In this document: positions 42,674-51,287 of the stretch, in pieces
Numbering within the stretch: position 1 is the first letter of the stretch
How the letters are laid out: each line of letters starts with the position of its first letter
Assembly: GCF_003610255.1 (NCBI RefSeq)
Contig: NZ_RAPS01000001.1
Span: 4,092,001 to 4,156,000, forward strand
Length of the DNA: 64,000 nucleotides
Direction of reading: 5' to 3'
Source: Streptomyces sp. TLI_171
GTDB lineage: Bacteria; Actinomycetota; Actinomycetes; Streptomycetales; Streptomycetaceae
The notes under the pieces: model-generated
What the model was told of the DNA's origin: nothing
Seen by the model: only the letters and a program-made list of their open reading frames with translations
Database searches by the model: none
Position numbers and translations under genes: made by a program

Positions 42674-43018
42674 ATGGACCTGTGGGGCGATGTGAAGCAC
42701 CTCGCCGGGGACGTGGTGAAGGTCGGCGAGGACATCGTGATGGCGCCGGCCGAGATCGCGCACTGGGCGCTGGGCAAGATGTTCGGCGACGCCGACGCCG
42801 AGCTCAACAAGATCGCTCAGGAGCTCGCCGAACTCGGCAAGCAGGTCGACGGCCTCGGTCGCGAGGTCAACTCGGTGCTGTCCAGCATGACGTGGCACGG
42901 AGCGGCGGCGGACGCGTTCACCGCGCACGCGCAGGGCCGGGTCCGGGAGCTGAACACCGTCGCGGACGAGCTGGGACAGCTCGGCGACGCGGTCAAGCAG
43001 CTCGCCAACATCCTGTGA
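42674..43018 (+). CDS. WXG100-like protein (type VII secretion partner)
   Basis: 114 residues, all-helical. A longer than usual N-terminal segment (residues 1-40, MDLWGDVKHLAGDVVKVGED) precedes a heptad-rich helix (LNKIAQELAELGKQVDGLGR). The turn SMTWHGAAADAF carries the WXG motif as W74-H75-G76, then helix two (HAQGRVRELNTVADELGQLG). ESAT-6/WXG100 proteins form hairpin dimers exported by type VII (ESX-like) machinery. Immediately upstream, by 37 bp, of an NlpC/P60 gene, so likely its partner. No EccC or other secretion component is in the window. Confidence 0.85.
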   Translation: MDLWGDVKHLAGDVVKVGEDIVMAPAEIAHWALGKMFGDADAELNKIAQELAELGKQVDGLGREVNSVLSSMTWHGAAADAFTAHAQGRVRELNTVADELGQLGDAVKQLANIL

Positions 43019-43055
43019 CGACGGCAACGGGGCGACGACGAGGGGGAGACCGTCG

Positions 43056-44132
43056 ATGACGGGGAATCAGTTCGGCTTCCAGCCGGGTGAGCTGCTCAAG
43101 ATCCAGCGCGACTTCGAGCAGGTCAACCAGCGGATGGCCGAGATGACCAAGCAGGTCGGACACATCAAGGCGACGGTCGCCAAGGCCGCCGCCACCGACG
43201 TGTTCTCGGGCTCGATCGCCAGCATCCTGGGCGCGGGGGCGGTGCTCGCCGAGGTGGTCAAGGACGTCTCGGCGATCAACAGCCGGGCCGAGGCGCTGAT
43301 GAAGACCAAGGAGAAGCTGACCCAGGAGCTGGGGCAGGACGCCGCGAAGATCAAGCAGCTGATCGCGGCGTACGAGGCGGCCGAGAAGAAGATCGCCGGC
43401 GAGCTCAACAAGCCCAAGGGCGAGGGCAAGCCGGAGCCCAAGTCGCCCGGCACCAGGATCGACGGGGCCGGCAAGGGCGGCCACAAGGGCGGCAGCGGCG
43501 GCACCGGCGGCCACACCCCGCAGCCCAGCTCGCCGAACGAGGGCGGCGACACCGGGTCCGGCATGCCGAACGGCGGGCCGGGCGGCAAGCACGACGGCCC
43601 GAAGCTCAAGGACCGCTCCACCGGCGACTGGAAGACCCACTACATCACCGGTAACAGCTGGGACGCCTGGTCGGACCACAAGCACAAGAAGAACGGCGAG
43701 GGCCTGGGCGTGAAGGCCCACCCCAAGCTGGACGGGGTGTCCCCGGAGCGCAGGGCCATGGTGGAACGCGCGCTGGAGCGCGCCGAGCACAAGCTCGGCT
43801 ACAGCCAGGGCGCCGTCACCAACGGCTACCGGGTGGACTGCTCGGGCCTGGTGTCCTGCGCCTGGGGTCTGCCCGGGCCGGGCCGCAACACCTGGGGCCT
43901 GATGAAGAGCGACGTCTCCGAGCACATCAGCAAGAGCGAGCTGAAGCCCGGCGACGCGATGATCTCCGGCGACCACACCGTGCTGTTCGGCGGCTGGGTG
44001 GACGCCTCCCACACCCGCTACATCGGCATCGAGGACAGCGGCGACGCGGGCATGGTCTCCCGGGAGATCCCCTACCCGTACTTCCACGGCGGCTCGGCGT
44101 ACCAGCCGTACCGCCGCAAGGGCGTCGACTGA
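43056..44132 (+). CDS. T7SS-type effector with C-terminal NlpC/P60-like peptidase domain
   Basis: 358 residues. Residues 1-115 form an ESX-like helical hairpin (GELLKIQRDFEQVNQRMAEM) with a hydrophobic patch SIASILGAGAVLAEVV and a YxxxE export-like motif (Y106-E110, AAYEAAEKK). A Gly/Pro/Lys-rich linker covers about 118-195. The C-terminal NlpC/P60-type domain has Cys262 in RVDCSGLVSCAWG and His307 in SGDHTVLFGGWV; E326/D327 in IEDSG may complete the site. Such domains cleave peptidoglycan stem peptides or act as transacylases. No signal peptide, so secretion via type VII is the best reading. No immunity gene is obvious downstream. Confidence 0.82.
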   Translation: MTGNQFGFQPGELLKIQRDFEQVNQRMAEMTKQVGHIKATVAKAAATDVFSGSIASILGAGAVLAEVVKDVSAINSRAEALMKTKEKLTQELGQDAAKIKQLIAAYEAAEKKIAGELNKPKGEGKPEPKSPGTRIDGAGKGGHKGGSGGTGGHTPQPSSPNEGGDTGSGMPNGGPGGKHDGPKLKDRSTGDWKTHYITGNSWDAWSDHKHKKNGEGLGVKAHPKLDGVSPERRAMVERALERAEHKLGYSQGAVTNGYRVDCSGLVSCAWGLPGPGRNTWGLMKSDVSEHISKSELKPGDAMISGDHTVLFGGWVDASHTRYIGIEDSGDAGMVSREIPYPYFHGGSAYQPYRRKGVD

Positions 44133-44145
44133 CGGAACGTCACGG

Positions 44146-44184
44146 CGCAGGGCCCGGCGGGGTGTCACCCGGCCGGGCCCTGCG
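44146..44184 (+). terminator. Terminator after the NlpC/P60 gene
   Basis: 12-bp stem CGCAGGGCCCGG with its complement (44173-44184), 14 bp after the stop. Confidence 0.75.
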
Positions 44185-44350
44185 GCGTTCCGCGGTCGTG
44201 GTTCGGGCGGCCGCCCGCGACGGAGCCGGCGATGCCCGCGGCCACGCCGGGCGGGGCGGCTACGTCCGCGACCCGGCGGGCCACCGCGTCGACGTGCTGA
44301 CCAGGCCGTGAGCCGAGGGCTCGGGCCCGTCGTCCGGTTAGGGTGGACGG

Positions 44351-44794
44351 ATGAGCGGCGAGCAGCAGCAGCGGGGGTACCAGGCGGATCCGACGGCGGT
44401 CCATCCGTTGGCGCGGGTGGTGTTCGGCGTGGTCGGGACCGTGCTGATCGTGGTCGGCGTCGTGCTGCTGGTCCTGCCCGGGCCCGGGATGCTGCTCCTG
44501 CTGGCCGGGATGGTGCTGGTCGCCCGCGCGGTGCCGGCCTTCGCGCGCTTCGTCGAGCCGGTGCGGGCCAAGGCGATGCAGGGTGTCGAGGCCAGCGTCG
44601 CCTCGCGCTGGCGGATCGCCGGTTCGGTGCTGGCCGGGCTCGGCCTGATCGGCGCGGGCGTGGTCGCCGGGCTGGTGCCCGCGCTGCCGCTGGCGGGCTG
44701 GGCCACCGGGACGAGCCTGATCCTGTCCGGGCTGATCCTGCTCGGGCTGCTGGCCTGGAGCCACCGCCGGGTGCACGGCTCGCGCAACGCCTGA
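44351..44794 (+). CDS. PGPGW-type transmembrane protein
   Basis: 147 residues. Two N-terminal helices around the conserved VLPGPGMLLLLAGMVLVARA (PGPGW family), a basic loop (RFVEPVRAKAMQGVE) and two C-terminal helices (about 85-130), ending in HRRVHGSRNA. This family of small membrane proteins is widespread in actinobacteria; function unknown. ATG at 44351. Convergent with the MpaB-like gene. Confidence 0.85.
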   Translation: MSGEQQQRGYQADPTAVHPLARVVFGVVGTVLIVVGVVLLVLPGPGMLLLLAGMVLVARAVPAFARFVEPVRAKAMQGVEASVASRWRIAGSVLAGLGLIGAGVVAGLVPALPLAGWATGTSLILSGLILLGLLAWSHRRVHGSRNA

Positions 44795-44829
44795 CGGACA
44801 GCCGGAAGCCCGGCCCCGGCGGGCGCGGA

Positions 44830-45510
44830 TCAGCGGGTGAGGCGGAAGGCCACGGCCGCGGCGGCCCGCAGCGGCCAGGGCGGGCGGGGGACGGCGAACG
44901 CGGCGCGCAGCGGGGCGTCCAGCAGGGCGGCGGCGAAGGCCGGGGCGAGCCGGGACAGCGGGCCGGGCAGCCGGGCGGCGAACAGACCGGCGACGGACTG
45001 CCACAGCGCCCGTCCGGCCGGGCTGGGGGCGAACCTGGCGGACTCGAACTCCCGCATCCAGACGGCGATCTCGGCGATCCCCGGGCCGGGCAGCGGCGGC
45101 AGGCCGAGGGCCTCGGACAGCTCGGCCTGGAAGGCGAACGCGGCCGCCCGGGCGGGCGGGTCGCCGGCCGCGAACTCGACCGGGCAGACGGTGAAGCAGG
45201 CCAGCACGTAGCGCATCAACTCGGCGTCCACGCCGGGGAGCCGGTGCAGTGCGGCGAGCTCGGCGACGATCTCCCGGCCCCGCTCGCTGTCGACCCCGTG
45301 GCCGATCAGCGCGAACATCATCGCCCCGGTGGCCTTCGCCCTGGCCTTCGGTGCGGCCGCCAACCGGCCCGTCCCGGAGAGCACTTCGGCGATCTCCGGG
45401 ACGGCGAAGGTGCGCACGAAGCCGAGCGTCAGGCCGACCCGGGCCCGTTGCGGGGAGCGGTGCAGCACCAACTCCGCGAAGGCGTCCCGGGGTCGGTCGG
45501 GAACGCTCAC
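44830..45510 (-). CDS. MpaB/DUF2236-like oxygenase family protein
   Basis: 226 residues from a GTG start overlapping the MAB_1171c stop by 4 bp. The pattern of DUF2236/oxygenase MpaB (a family including latex-clearing protein and fungal MpaB) is visible: RVGLTLGFVRTFAVPEIAEV, ATGAMMFALIGHGVDSERGR, AELMRYVLACFTVCPVEFA and PPWPLRAAAAVAFRLTR. The haem-ligand His and Arg are plausible (IGHGVDS) but unproven. Shorter than many relatives (about 270-300). Last gene of the XRE-ImmA-membrane-oxygenase operon. Confidence 0.75.
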   Translation of the reverse strand: MSVPDRPRDAFAELVLHRSPQRARVGLTLGFVRTFAVPEIAEVLSGTGRLAAAPKARAKATGAMMFALIGHGVDSERGREIVAELAALHRLPGVDAELMRYVLACFTVCPVEFAAGDPPARAAAFAFQAELSEALGLPPLPGPGIAEIAVWMREFESARFAPSPAGRALWQSVAGLFAARLPGPLSRLAPAFAAALLDAPLRAAFAVPRPPWPLRAAAAVAFRLTR

Positions 45511-46739
45511 GAGCCGGTCGCCAACGCCCGCTCCAGCAGCGGGGATTCCAGGTACTCGGCGACCCGCACCAGGTGGGCGCGCTCCTCCGCCGGGTCGGCG
45601 TCCAGGCCGGGCAGCGCCTGCTGCTCCTCGCGGGGGCGGGGCACGGTGCCGGCGGCCAGCGCGGTGACGGCGGAGCGCAGCGCGGTGGCGACCACCAGCG
45701 CGTCCCGGTCGGCGGGAGTCAGGGCGGCGGTGTCGGCGATCCGCGCGGCGGCCCGGACGGCGGCCGGGTCGATCCACGGACGGAGTGTCAGCTGCCCGTC
45801 GCGGATCTCCAGGCCGCGCCGGGTGGTGCGCCACTCCAGGTCGCGCAGGGCGACGCGCTCCCGCCAGGCGGGGGAGGGCGGGCCCTCCAGGGCGAGCCGG
45901 CGGTCGGCCCGGTAGACCAGGTCCCAGAGCGGGCGCAGGGCCCGGAAGTCGCGGCGGCGGGCGGTCCAGGCGGCGCCGGCGGGGCCGGCGAAGCCGCAGG
46001 TGATTCCGATCGCGCCGAGGGTGGCGAAGGCCGGGCCGAGCGCGGTGCTGAGCCACTCCGCGCCGCCGACCCCGGCGTACGCCAGGGCGATCGCGGCGAG
46101 CTTGCAGAGCACGTAGCCGCAGGCGGTGAGCGCACCCAGGGCGATCAGCCGGATGCCGCGGCGCAGCCAGCCGGCCGGCAGCCGGGCGGCGTGGCCGAGG
46201 CAGACCCGGCCGATGTCGATCAGCGCGTAGGCGAACAGGCCCTGGTAGAGCGCGAGGAACAGCGCGGTCGCGGTGCGCGGGGCGAAGGTGGTGTCGAAGG
46301 TGAGCGGGGTCTCCGGGCGGTAGGGGCCGCCGGCCAGGAACAGCGCGGCCAGCACCGGCACCAGGGCGGCGAACACGGCGGTGCGACGGCGCACCCGCTG
46401 CCGCAGCCGGTCGTCCAGCGGCGCCCACACCTGGGCGCCCTCGCGCTCCTCCGGGGGCGTCCAGACCAGGGCGAGCACCACCGCGGCGGCGGAGAAGCCG
46501 ACGATGCCGAGGTAGACGAACAGGGTGGCGAGGTTGCCGACGCCGGTGAGGTGCCCGATGCCCCGGTACAGCACCGGTGAGGCCAGGACGAAGGCGGTCG
46601 AGGGCGAGGCGATCGCCAGCGCGACCACCAGCAGACCGAAGGAGGGGTCGCGCCGCCAGGCCCGCAGCTTCAGCGCGGCGACCGTCCAGGCGGCGCTGCC
46701 GATACCCAAGTAGACCAGGTTGTACGGCAGTTCAGACAT
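45507..46739 (-). CDS. MAB_1171c-type membrane protein (putative transporter)
   Basis: 410 residues. Seven N-terminal hydrophobic helices (about 5-28, 38-58, 68-92, 118-138, 155-178, 188-215, 225-248) are followed by a soluble C-terminal domain of about 150 residues (RPLWDLVYRADRRLALEG, RLEWRTTRRGLEIRDGQLTL-like region). This architecture matches the putative transporters found next to XRE/ImmA pairs in Streptomyces and mycobacteria. A sensor or enzyme role for the C-terminal part is possible. It overlaps the ImmA gene by 8 bp and the MpaB-like gene by 4 bp. Confidence 0.82.
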   Translation of the reverse strand: MSELPYNLVYLGIGSAAWTVAALKLRAWRRDPSFGLLVVALAIASPSTAFVLASPVLYRGIGHLTGVGNLATLFVYLGIVGFSAAAVVLALVWTPPEEREGAQVWAPLDDRLRQRVRRRTAVFAALVPVLAALFLAGGPYRPETPLTFDTTFAPRTATALFLALYQGLFAYALIDIGRVCLGHAARLPAGWLRRGIRLIALGALTACGYVLCKLAAIALAYAGVGGAEWLSTALGPAFATLGAIGITCGFAGPAGAAWTARRRDFRALRPLWDLVYRADRRLALEGPPSPAWRERVALRDLEWRTTRRGLEIRDGQLTLRPWIDPAAVRAAARIADTAALTPADRDALVVATALRSAVTALAAGTVPRPREEQQALPGLDADPAEERAHLVRVAEYLESPLLERALATGS

Positions 46740-47307
46740 GCTGTCCCTTGCGGTGCTCCAATGCGGGGGCGAGTTGCGAGGTGGTGCCGGCGCCCGGGGC
46801 GAGCACCAGGATGCGCATCAGCTCGGCGCCCAGCACCTCGGCCTCCTCCTCGGCGGCATCGTCGTAGTGCGAGCGGCCGAGCACCAGGCGCAGCATCTCC
46901 GGGTCGATGGTGGGCAGTTCGACCCGGGCGGTGTCCTCGTCGAGCAGCGCCGGCTCGGACAGGTGCCCGCACAGCAGGTGGGCCAGCTCGTGGCAGATGA
47001 TGTGGGCCCGGTGCAGGCCGGAGGTCTCCTGCTCGACGTGGATCACGTCCTCGCCGGACAGGCGCTCGACGAACCCGGAGGGCTCGCCGACCCGCATCCG
47101 GCGCGGCGCGATCCGGATCGGCCGGTCCAGGTGCGCGGAGACGGCGCCGCACAGCTCCTCGACAGTGCTCAGCGGTGGCAGGCGCAGCTCGCGCGCGACC
47201 GCCCGCATCCGGCGGCGGGTCCGCCCGAGCCCGCTCCCCACACCCCGCACGTCGACCCCTTCCGGTAGCCGCCAGTGTCCCAGCGGCACCTGCTGGCGCT
47301 CCGTCAC
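46732..47307 (-). CDS. ImmA/IrrE-family metallopeptidase
   Basis: 191 residues from a GTG start overlapping the XRE stop by 4 bp. Zinc site HIICHELAHLLCGH (H-E-x-x-H) near residue 105, with the third ligand likely in the acidic helix DAAEEEAEVLGAELMR. ImmA/IrrE enzymes cleave a partner repressor, often XRE-type, in response to stress or peptide signals, as with ImmA-ImmR of ICEBs1 and IrrE-DdrO in Deinococcus. The adjacent XRE protein is the obvious substrate. Confidence 0.9.
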   Translation of the reverse strand: MTERQQVPLGHWRLPEGVDVRGVGSGLGRTRRRMRAVARELRLPPLSTVEELCGAVSAHLDRPIRIAPRRMRVGEPSGFVERLSGEDVIHVEQETSGLHRAHIICHELAHLLCGHLSEPALLDEDTARVELPTIDPEMLRLVLGRSHYDDAAEEEAEVLGAELMRILVLAPGAGTTSQLAPALEHRKGQHV

Positions 47308-47753
47308 GTCGACGGGCCGGCCTCGTCGGGCGGCCCGTCGGACAGGCCGACCGCCCGCCGCAACTGCTCCACAATAGTGAGTGCGGCGTCCTGCATCTCC
47401 GGGGGCAGCCCGGCCGCGCGCATCGCGATCCGCTCCACCCGGGCGTCCCGCAGCGCTTCGATCTTGCGCAGGTCCTGCTCGACGGCGCTGGCGGTCGCCG
47501 AGTCGGAGAAGTAGTCGAGCGGGACGCCGAAGAACTTCGCGATCCGGACGGCGTTCTCCAGGCTCGGCTTCTGGGTGCCCTTGCGCAGGTTGCCGATGTA
47601 CGTGCCGCTCAGCCCGGTGCCTTCGGCGATCTCGGAGTCCCGCCACGGCCGGCCGAGGTCCTTCGGGTAGATCACCGCTATCAGACGCCGGAAGCGGCTG
47701 GCGAAGTCCGGTGCTTCGGCGTGTGGGGAGTCCAGGGGCATGTGCCGGATCAT
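47304..47753 (-). CDS. XRE-family repressor of the ImmA operon
   Basis: 149 residues. The helix-turn-helix at about 20-75 reads RDSEIAEGTGLSGTYIGNLR then KGTQKPSLENAVRIAKFFGV (XRE class). The C-terminal part is helical and charged (DLRKIEALRDARVERIAMRA), the likely dimerisation or cleavage region. The first gene of a four-gene overlapping operon, so it is probably an autorepressor cleaved by ImmA. ATG at 47753 (an internal ATG four codons later lacks an RBS). Confidence 0.9.
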   Translation of the reverse strand: MIRHMPLDSPHAEAPDFASRFRRLIAVIYPKDLGRPWRDSEIAEGTGLSGTYIGNLRKGTQKPSLENAVRIAKFFGVPLDYFSDSATASAVEQDLRKIEALRDARVERIAMRAAGLPPEMQDAALTIVEQLRRAVGLSDGPPDEAGPST

Positions 47754-47761
47754 AGAGGGTC

Positions 47762-48138
47762 CTTACCCCCGGGCGTATCCCTCGATCAGCTCGTTCTGCA
47801 CGATCGTTGGGGAATTGGTGGCCATTTCGTGGCGATGGACAACTCTTCGCTCTGGACCGTCGGTGGAGAATCCACGATAGTTGACACACCGTGGACCGAT
47901 CGGCAGGATCGGCATCCTGATACTCGGGCGCCGTTGCCCCACGGGGGTGGGCAGCGGCGCTCGTCCGTTCCTCCGCGCCCCGCGCAGTCCCGCGATCCGG
48001 AGGACACCGCTCCGCTGTCCCGGCGTCACCTTCCGTTTCCCGGGCGGCCGTTCACTGCCGTTAGGCTGATTCGGACCTCGCCCGGCACCCTCCTGACAGC
48101 CGCCCCGGGCACCCTGCCCGAAAGGCGCTGCGCAGCCG
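47762..48138. promoter_or_regulatory. Divergent control region between XRE operon and glycosyltransferase
   Basis: No gene. A good promoter is seen on the plus strand: TTGACA (47881-47886), 17-bp spacer, CAGGAT (47904-47909). AT-richer DNA at 47800-47885 (GGACAACTCTTCGCTCTGGA, CCACGATAGTTGACACACCG) probably holds the XRE operator and the leftward promoter. A CGCGCAGTCCCGCG phrase of the recurrent Streptomyces type lies near 47975. Confidence 0.5.
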
Positions 48139-49170
48139 ATGGCCCCCCGCCTCTCCGTCGTCGTCCCGGTGTACAACGTCGAGCGCTACCTCGTCGAATG
48201 CCTGGACTCGATCGCCGCCCAGACCTTCGACGACTTCGAGTGCGTGATGGTCGACGACGGTTCCACCGACACCAGCGCCGAACTGGCCGCGGAGTACGCC
48301 GCGCGCGACCCCCGGTTCCGGTTGGTGCAGCAGGCCAACCAGGGCCTCGGCGCCGCCCGCAACACCGGCGTGCGCCACCTCGGCGACGGCACCGAGTACC
48401 TCGCGTTCGTCGACAGCGACGACGTGGTGCCGCCGCACGCCTACCGGCTGATGATCGACACCCTGGACGGGACCGGCTCCGACTTCGCGGCGGGCAACGT
48501 GCTGCGGCTGCGCACCGCCGGACTGGAGCCCTCGCACGTCCACCTGCGCCCGTTCGCGAAGACCCGGCTGCGCACCCACGTCAGCGAACTGCCCTCGCTG
48601 GTCACCGACCGCACCGCCTGGAACAAGGTCTACCGGCGCTCCTTCTACGAGGCCGCCGGCCTCGACTACCCCGAGGGCATGCTGTACGAGGACGCCCCGG
48701 TCAGCGTTCCGCACCACTTCCTCGCCGAGCGGGTCGACGTCGTCTCCGAGCCGATCTACCACTGGCGGATCCGCGAGGACGGCGACCGCTCCATCACCCA
48801 GCGCCGCACCGACCCGCGCGGCCTGGCCGACCGGATCCGCTCCATCGAACTCGTCCGCGGCTGGCTCCTGGACCGCCCCGAGCCGGTCTTCCGCGAACAC
48901 CTGCGGGCCTACGACCACAACACACTGGTCGAGGAGATCCCGATGTTCTTCTGGACCGTCCCCGACGGCGACCGGGACTACCGCTACGCCTACCACCGGC
49001 ACGTCACCCGACTGCTCAGCGCGATCGGCCCCGACCGGGTCGCCGCCCTCCCGCCGTTCCTGCGCCTCAAGTACCGGCTGACCGTCTCCGGCCGGGTCCA
49101 CGCCCTGGCCAACGTCCAGCGCGCCCACCGCCGGGTCCGCAACACCCGCAAGGCGCTGCGCCGCGGCTGA
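48139..49170 (+). CDS. Family 2 glycosyltransferase
   Basis: 343 residues. GT-A fold: LSVVVPVYNVERYLVECLDS, the nucleotide-sugar motif MVDDGSTDTSAEL, GLGAARNTG, and the DxD as FVDSDDVVPPHAY. A C-terminal part (about 220-343) resembles the helper domain seen in CDP-glycerol/teichoic-type or capsule glycosyltransferases. It ends in a basic segment (RRVRNTRKALRRG) that may bind the membrane. Donor and acceptor unknown. No polymerase or export genes adjoin, so a wall-teichoic or capsule role is only inference. Confidence 0.9.
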   Translation: MAPRLSVVVPVYNVERYLVECLDSIAAQTFDDFECVMVDDGSTDTSAELAAEYAARDPRFRLVQQANQGLGAARNTGVRHLGDGTEYLAFVDSDDVVPPHAYRLMIDTLDGTGSDFAAGNVLRLRTAGLEPSHVHLRPFAKTRLRTHVSELPSLVTDRTAWNKVYRRSFYEAAGLDYPEGMLYEDAPVSVPHHFLAERVDVVSEPIYHWRIREDGDRSITQRRTDPRGLADRIRSIELVRGWLLDRPEPVFREHLRAYDHNTLVEEIPMFFWTVPDGDRDYRYAYHRHVTRLLSAIGPDRVAALPPFLRLKYRLTVSGRVHALANVQRAHRRVRNTRKALRRG

Positions 49171-49180
49171 CACCGCCCCC

Positions 49181-49198
49181 GCCGGGCCGCGGCCCGGC
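49181..49198. terminator. Short hairpin between convergent glycosyltransferase and amidase genes
   Basis: GCCGGGCC-GC-GGCCCGGC, 8-bp perfect inverted repeat, 10 bp after the glycosyltransferase stop and 22 bp before the amidase stop; may serve both directions. Confidence 0.55.
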
Positions 49199-49219
49199 GC
49201 GCGGCGTACTTGAACCAGT

Positions 49220-51145
49220 TCAGCGGCAGGCCGGCGCGGGCGCACCGCCCTGCACGTCCGAGGACTTCAGGTACGCCAGCCGGTGGTTGAAGCGGATCGC
49301 GTAGTAGGCGTCGCAGCCCACCACCAGCGTCCGGTCGTTCTCCGCGCTGCCGTCGATGTTGCGCGCGTAGTAGAAGTCCGACCGCACCGGCCCGGCGGAC
49401 AGCGCCACGTACGACTGCCCGGCCGGGACGGTCGCCGACAGCGGGGCCACCTCCTGCACCGGAACCGCCGGGTACGGCAGGTACGCCGCGGCCTCCGGGC
49501 ACGCCCGGCCGTACACCGGGATCGACGCCAGACCGGCCCGCGGGGTCAGCACCGTCCGCCCCGGCCGGGTGTCCGGTACCGCCGCCCGGCCCTGCGGGTT
49601 GTGGAACCAGGCCTGCTGCCCGTCGTACCAGATCGCCGTCCAGTCGCCCGAGACCCCCGCCACCACGTACCTGGTGCCCGCCACCGCCTTGTCCCGCCAG
49701 TCCGAGGCGTCCTGCGTCCCGCCGCCCAGCAGCGGGGCGTCGGCGCTCGGCTGCGTGCGCAGGTAGACGAAGTTCTCCGGCCGGTCCGAAATCCCGTTCA
49801 CCGGAGGCTGGTTGGTGCTGTCGAAGGCAGGGGCGACGACGACCGTCCCCCCGACCACCGGCGGTCCGGGCTCCGAGTGGACCGGCGCGCCCACCAGGTC
49901 CATGAAGTGCGACCAGTCCCAGAACGTGCCCGGGTCCCAGTGCATCCCCGCCACGTTCGCCTGCACCGGCCCCGGCACGTCGTCGTGCCCGATGACGTGC
50001 TCCCGGTCCAACGGGACGCCGTACCGGGCCGCCAGGTACCGCACCAGCTCGGCGGACGACCGGTACAACTGCTCCGAGTACCAGGTCGGCCGGTCCGTGG
50101 GGAACGCGTACCCCTCGTGCTCGATGCCGACGCTGTGCATGTTGACGCTCTTGTTCCCGGCGTGCCAGGCCACATGACGATTGCTCACCAGCTGCGTCAC
50201 GTGTCCGTCCGAGGACCGCACCAGGTAGTGCGCGCTGGCCTGCGCGGCCGGGTTCTGGAACGTCGCGATCGCGCCCTCGTAGCCGCCCTCGGTGTCGTGG
50301 ACGACGAGGTACTGGATCTGCTGCCCGTCCGCCGGGCGGTCCGCCTCGGTGTAGTTCCCGTACGAGGTCGGGTCGTTCGGGTCGGTCAGCGCGTACGCCG
50401 CCGGGCGGAAGTCGCAGCCCAGCTCGGGCGGGCACTCGGCGGCGGGGTCGGGGGCGGGATCGGGCGCGACTCCTGGTGTCGGTGCTTCGAGTGTCGGGGC
50501 GGCTTCCGCGGGCGGGGAGGCCGGGAGGCGGACGGTGCGGCCCTCCGCGGTGCGGCGGCCGGCACCCGTGCGGAGGGTCGCGAACACCCGGTCGGCGAAC
50601 GGGCTGGTGGCGGCGGAGGCCGTCGGGTCGGCGAACCGGACCACCGCGCGGTACCAGTCGGCCGGATCGGGCGAGGCGGGCGCACCGGACTGGCGCTGGT
50701 ACAGCGCCAGCAGGGCCGCGCCGCCGCGCACGGACTGCGCGAGGTCGGTCTTCAGGTCGTCCGCCGGGCGGCCGAGCAGCGCTGCGGCGGCGTCCAGGGT
50801 GTGCAGGGCCTGTCGGCGCGCTGCGGGCGGTGCGGGCGGTGTGGTCGATGCCGTCGATGCGGTCGGTGCGTCTGGGGCGGGCGGGTCGAGGTGGGTCAGA
50901 CCCATCACGTTGTAGTTGCCGGTGGTGCTCGGCTCGCCGCCGTGCGCCTCCCACCTGGTCTGCTGGTACGACACCGCCAGCAGGAGGCCCTCCGGGACGC
51001 CGAACTCGGCTGCCGCGTCGGCGAACTGACGCTGCAGCCGGTCGGTGGGCGCCTCCGCCGCGCGGACCGGGCCGGGCAGCAGCGCAGTGGTGGCGAGCAG
51101 GGCGAGTCCGGCTGCCGCCACCAGGGGGCGGGAAGTGCCTGTCAA
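49220..51145 (-). CDS. Secreted N-acetylmuramoyl-L-alanine amidase (amidase_2) with C-terminal extension
   Basis: 641 residues. Sec signal (residues 1-30, LALLATTALLPGPVRAAEA). A first domain (about 35-190) is lytic-transglycosylase-like or a wall-binding helical region (FGVPEGLLLAVSYQQTRWEA). A Pro/Thr linker follows. The amidase_2 catalytic domain lies at about 255-420: YLVVHDTEGGYEGAI (His, zinc), NRHVAWHAGNKSVN and HVIGHDDVPGPVQA (His-x-Asp). The C-terminal 200 residues contain SH3-like repeats (YVVAGVSGDWTAIWYDGQQA). Cleaves peptidoglycan cross-bridge amides; a developmental or recycling hydrolase in Streptomyces. Confidence 0.9.
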   Translation of the reverse strand: MTGTSRPLVAAAGLALLATTALLPGPVRAAEAPTDRLQRQFADAAAEFGVPEGLLLAVSYQQTRWEAHGGEPSTTGNYNVMGLTHLDPPAPDAPTASTASTTPPAPPAARRQALHTLDAAAALLGRPADDLKTDLAQSVRGGAALLALYQRQSGAPASPDPADWYRAVVRFADPTASAATSPFADRVFATLRTGAGRRTAEGRTVRLPASPPAEAAPTLEAPTPGVAPDPAPDPAAECPPELGCDFRPAAYALTDPNDPTSYGNYTEADRPADGQQIQYLVVHDTEGGYEGAIATFQNPAAQASAHYLVRSSDGHVTQLVSNRHVAWHAGNKSVNMHSVGIEHEGYAFPTDRPTWYSEQLYRSSAELVRYLAARYGVPLDREHVIGHDDVPGPVQANVAGMHWDPGTFWDWSHFMDLVGAPVHSEPGPPVVGGTVVVAPAFDSTNQPPVNGISDRPENFVYLRTQPSADAPLLGGGTQDASDWRDKAVAGTRYVVAGVSGDWTAIWYDGQQAWFHNPQGRAAVPDTRPGRTVLTPRAGLASIPVYGRACPEAAAYLPYPAVPVQEVAPLSATVPAGQSYVALSAGPVRSDFYYARNIDGSAENDRTLVVGCDAYYAIRFNHRLAYLKSSDVQGGAPAPACR

Positions 51146-51287
51146 CGGAAGATCTCCCCTGCTCAGGGGCCGGACGGCCGGGCGCTGCGAGTGTTCGCGA
51201 CGCTAACACCCGCAGGCGCCCGCAGCCGGGAGGACCTCGCACCCTTCACTCTGACGAGACGTCATGAATGGTGCGGCGAACGGCTCG

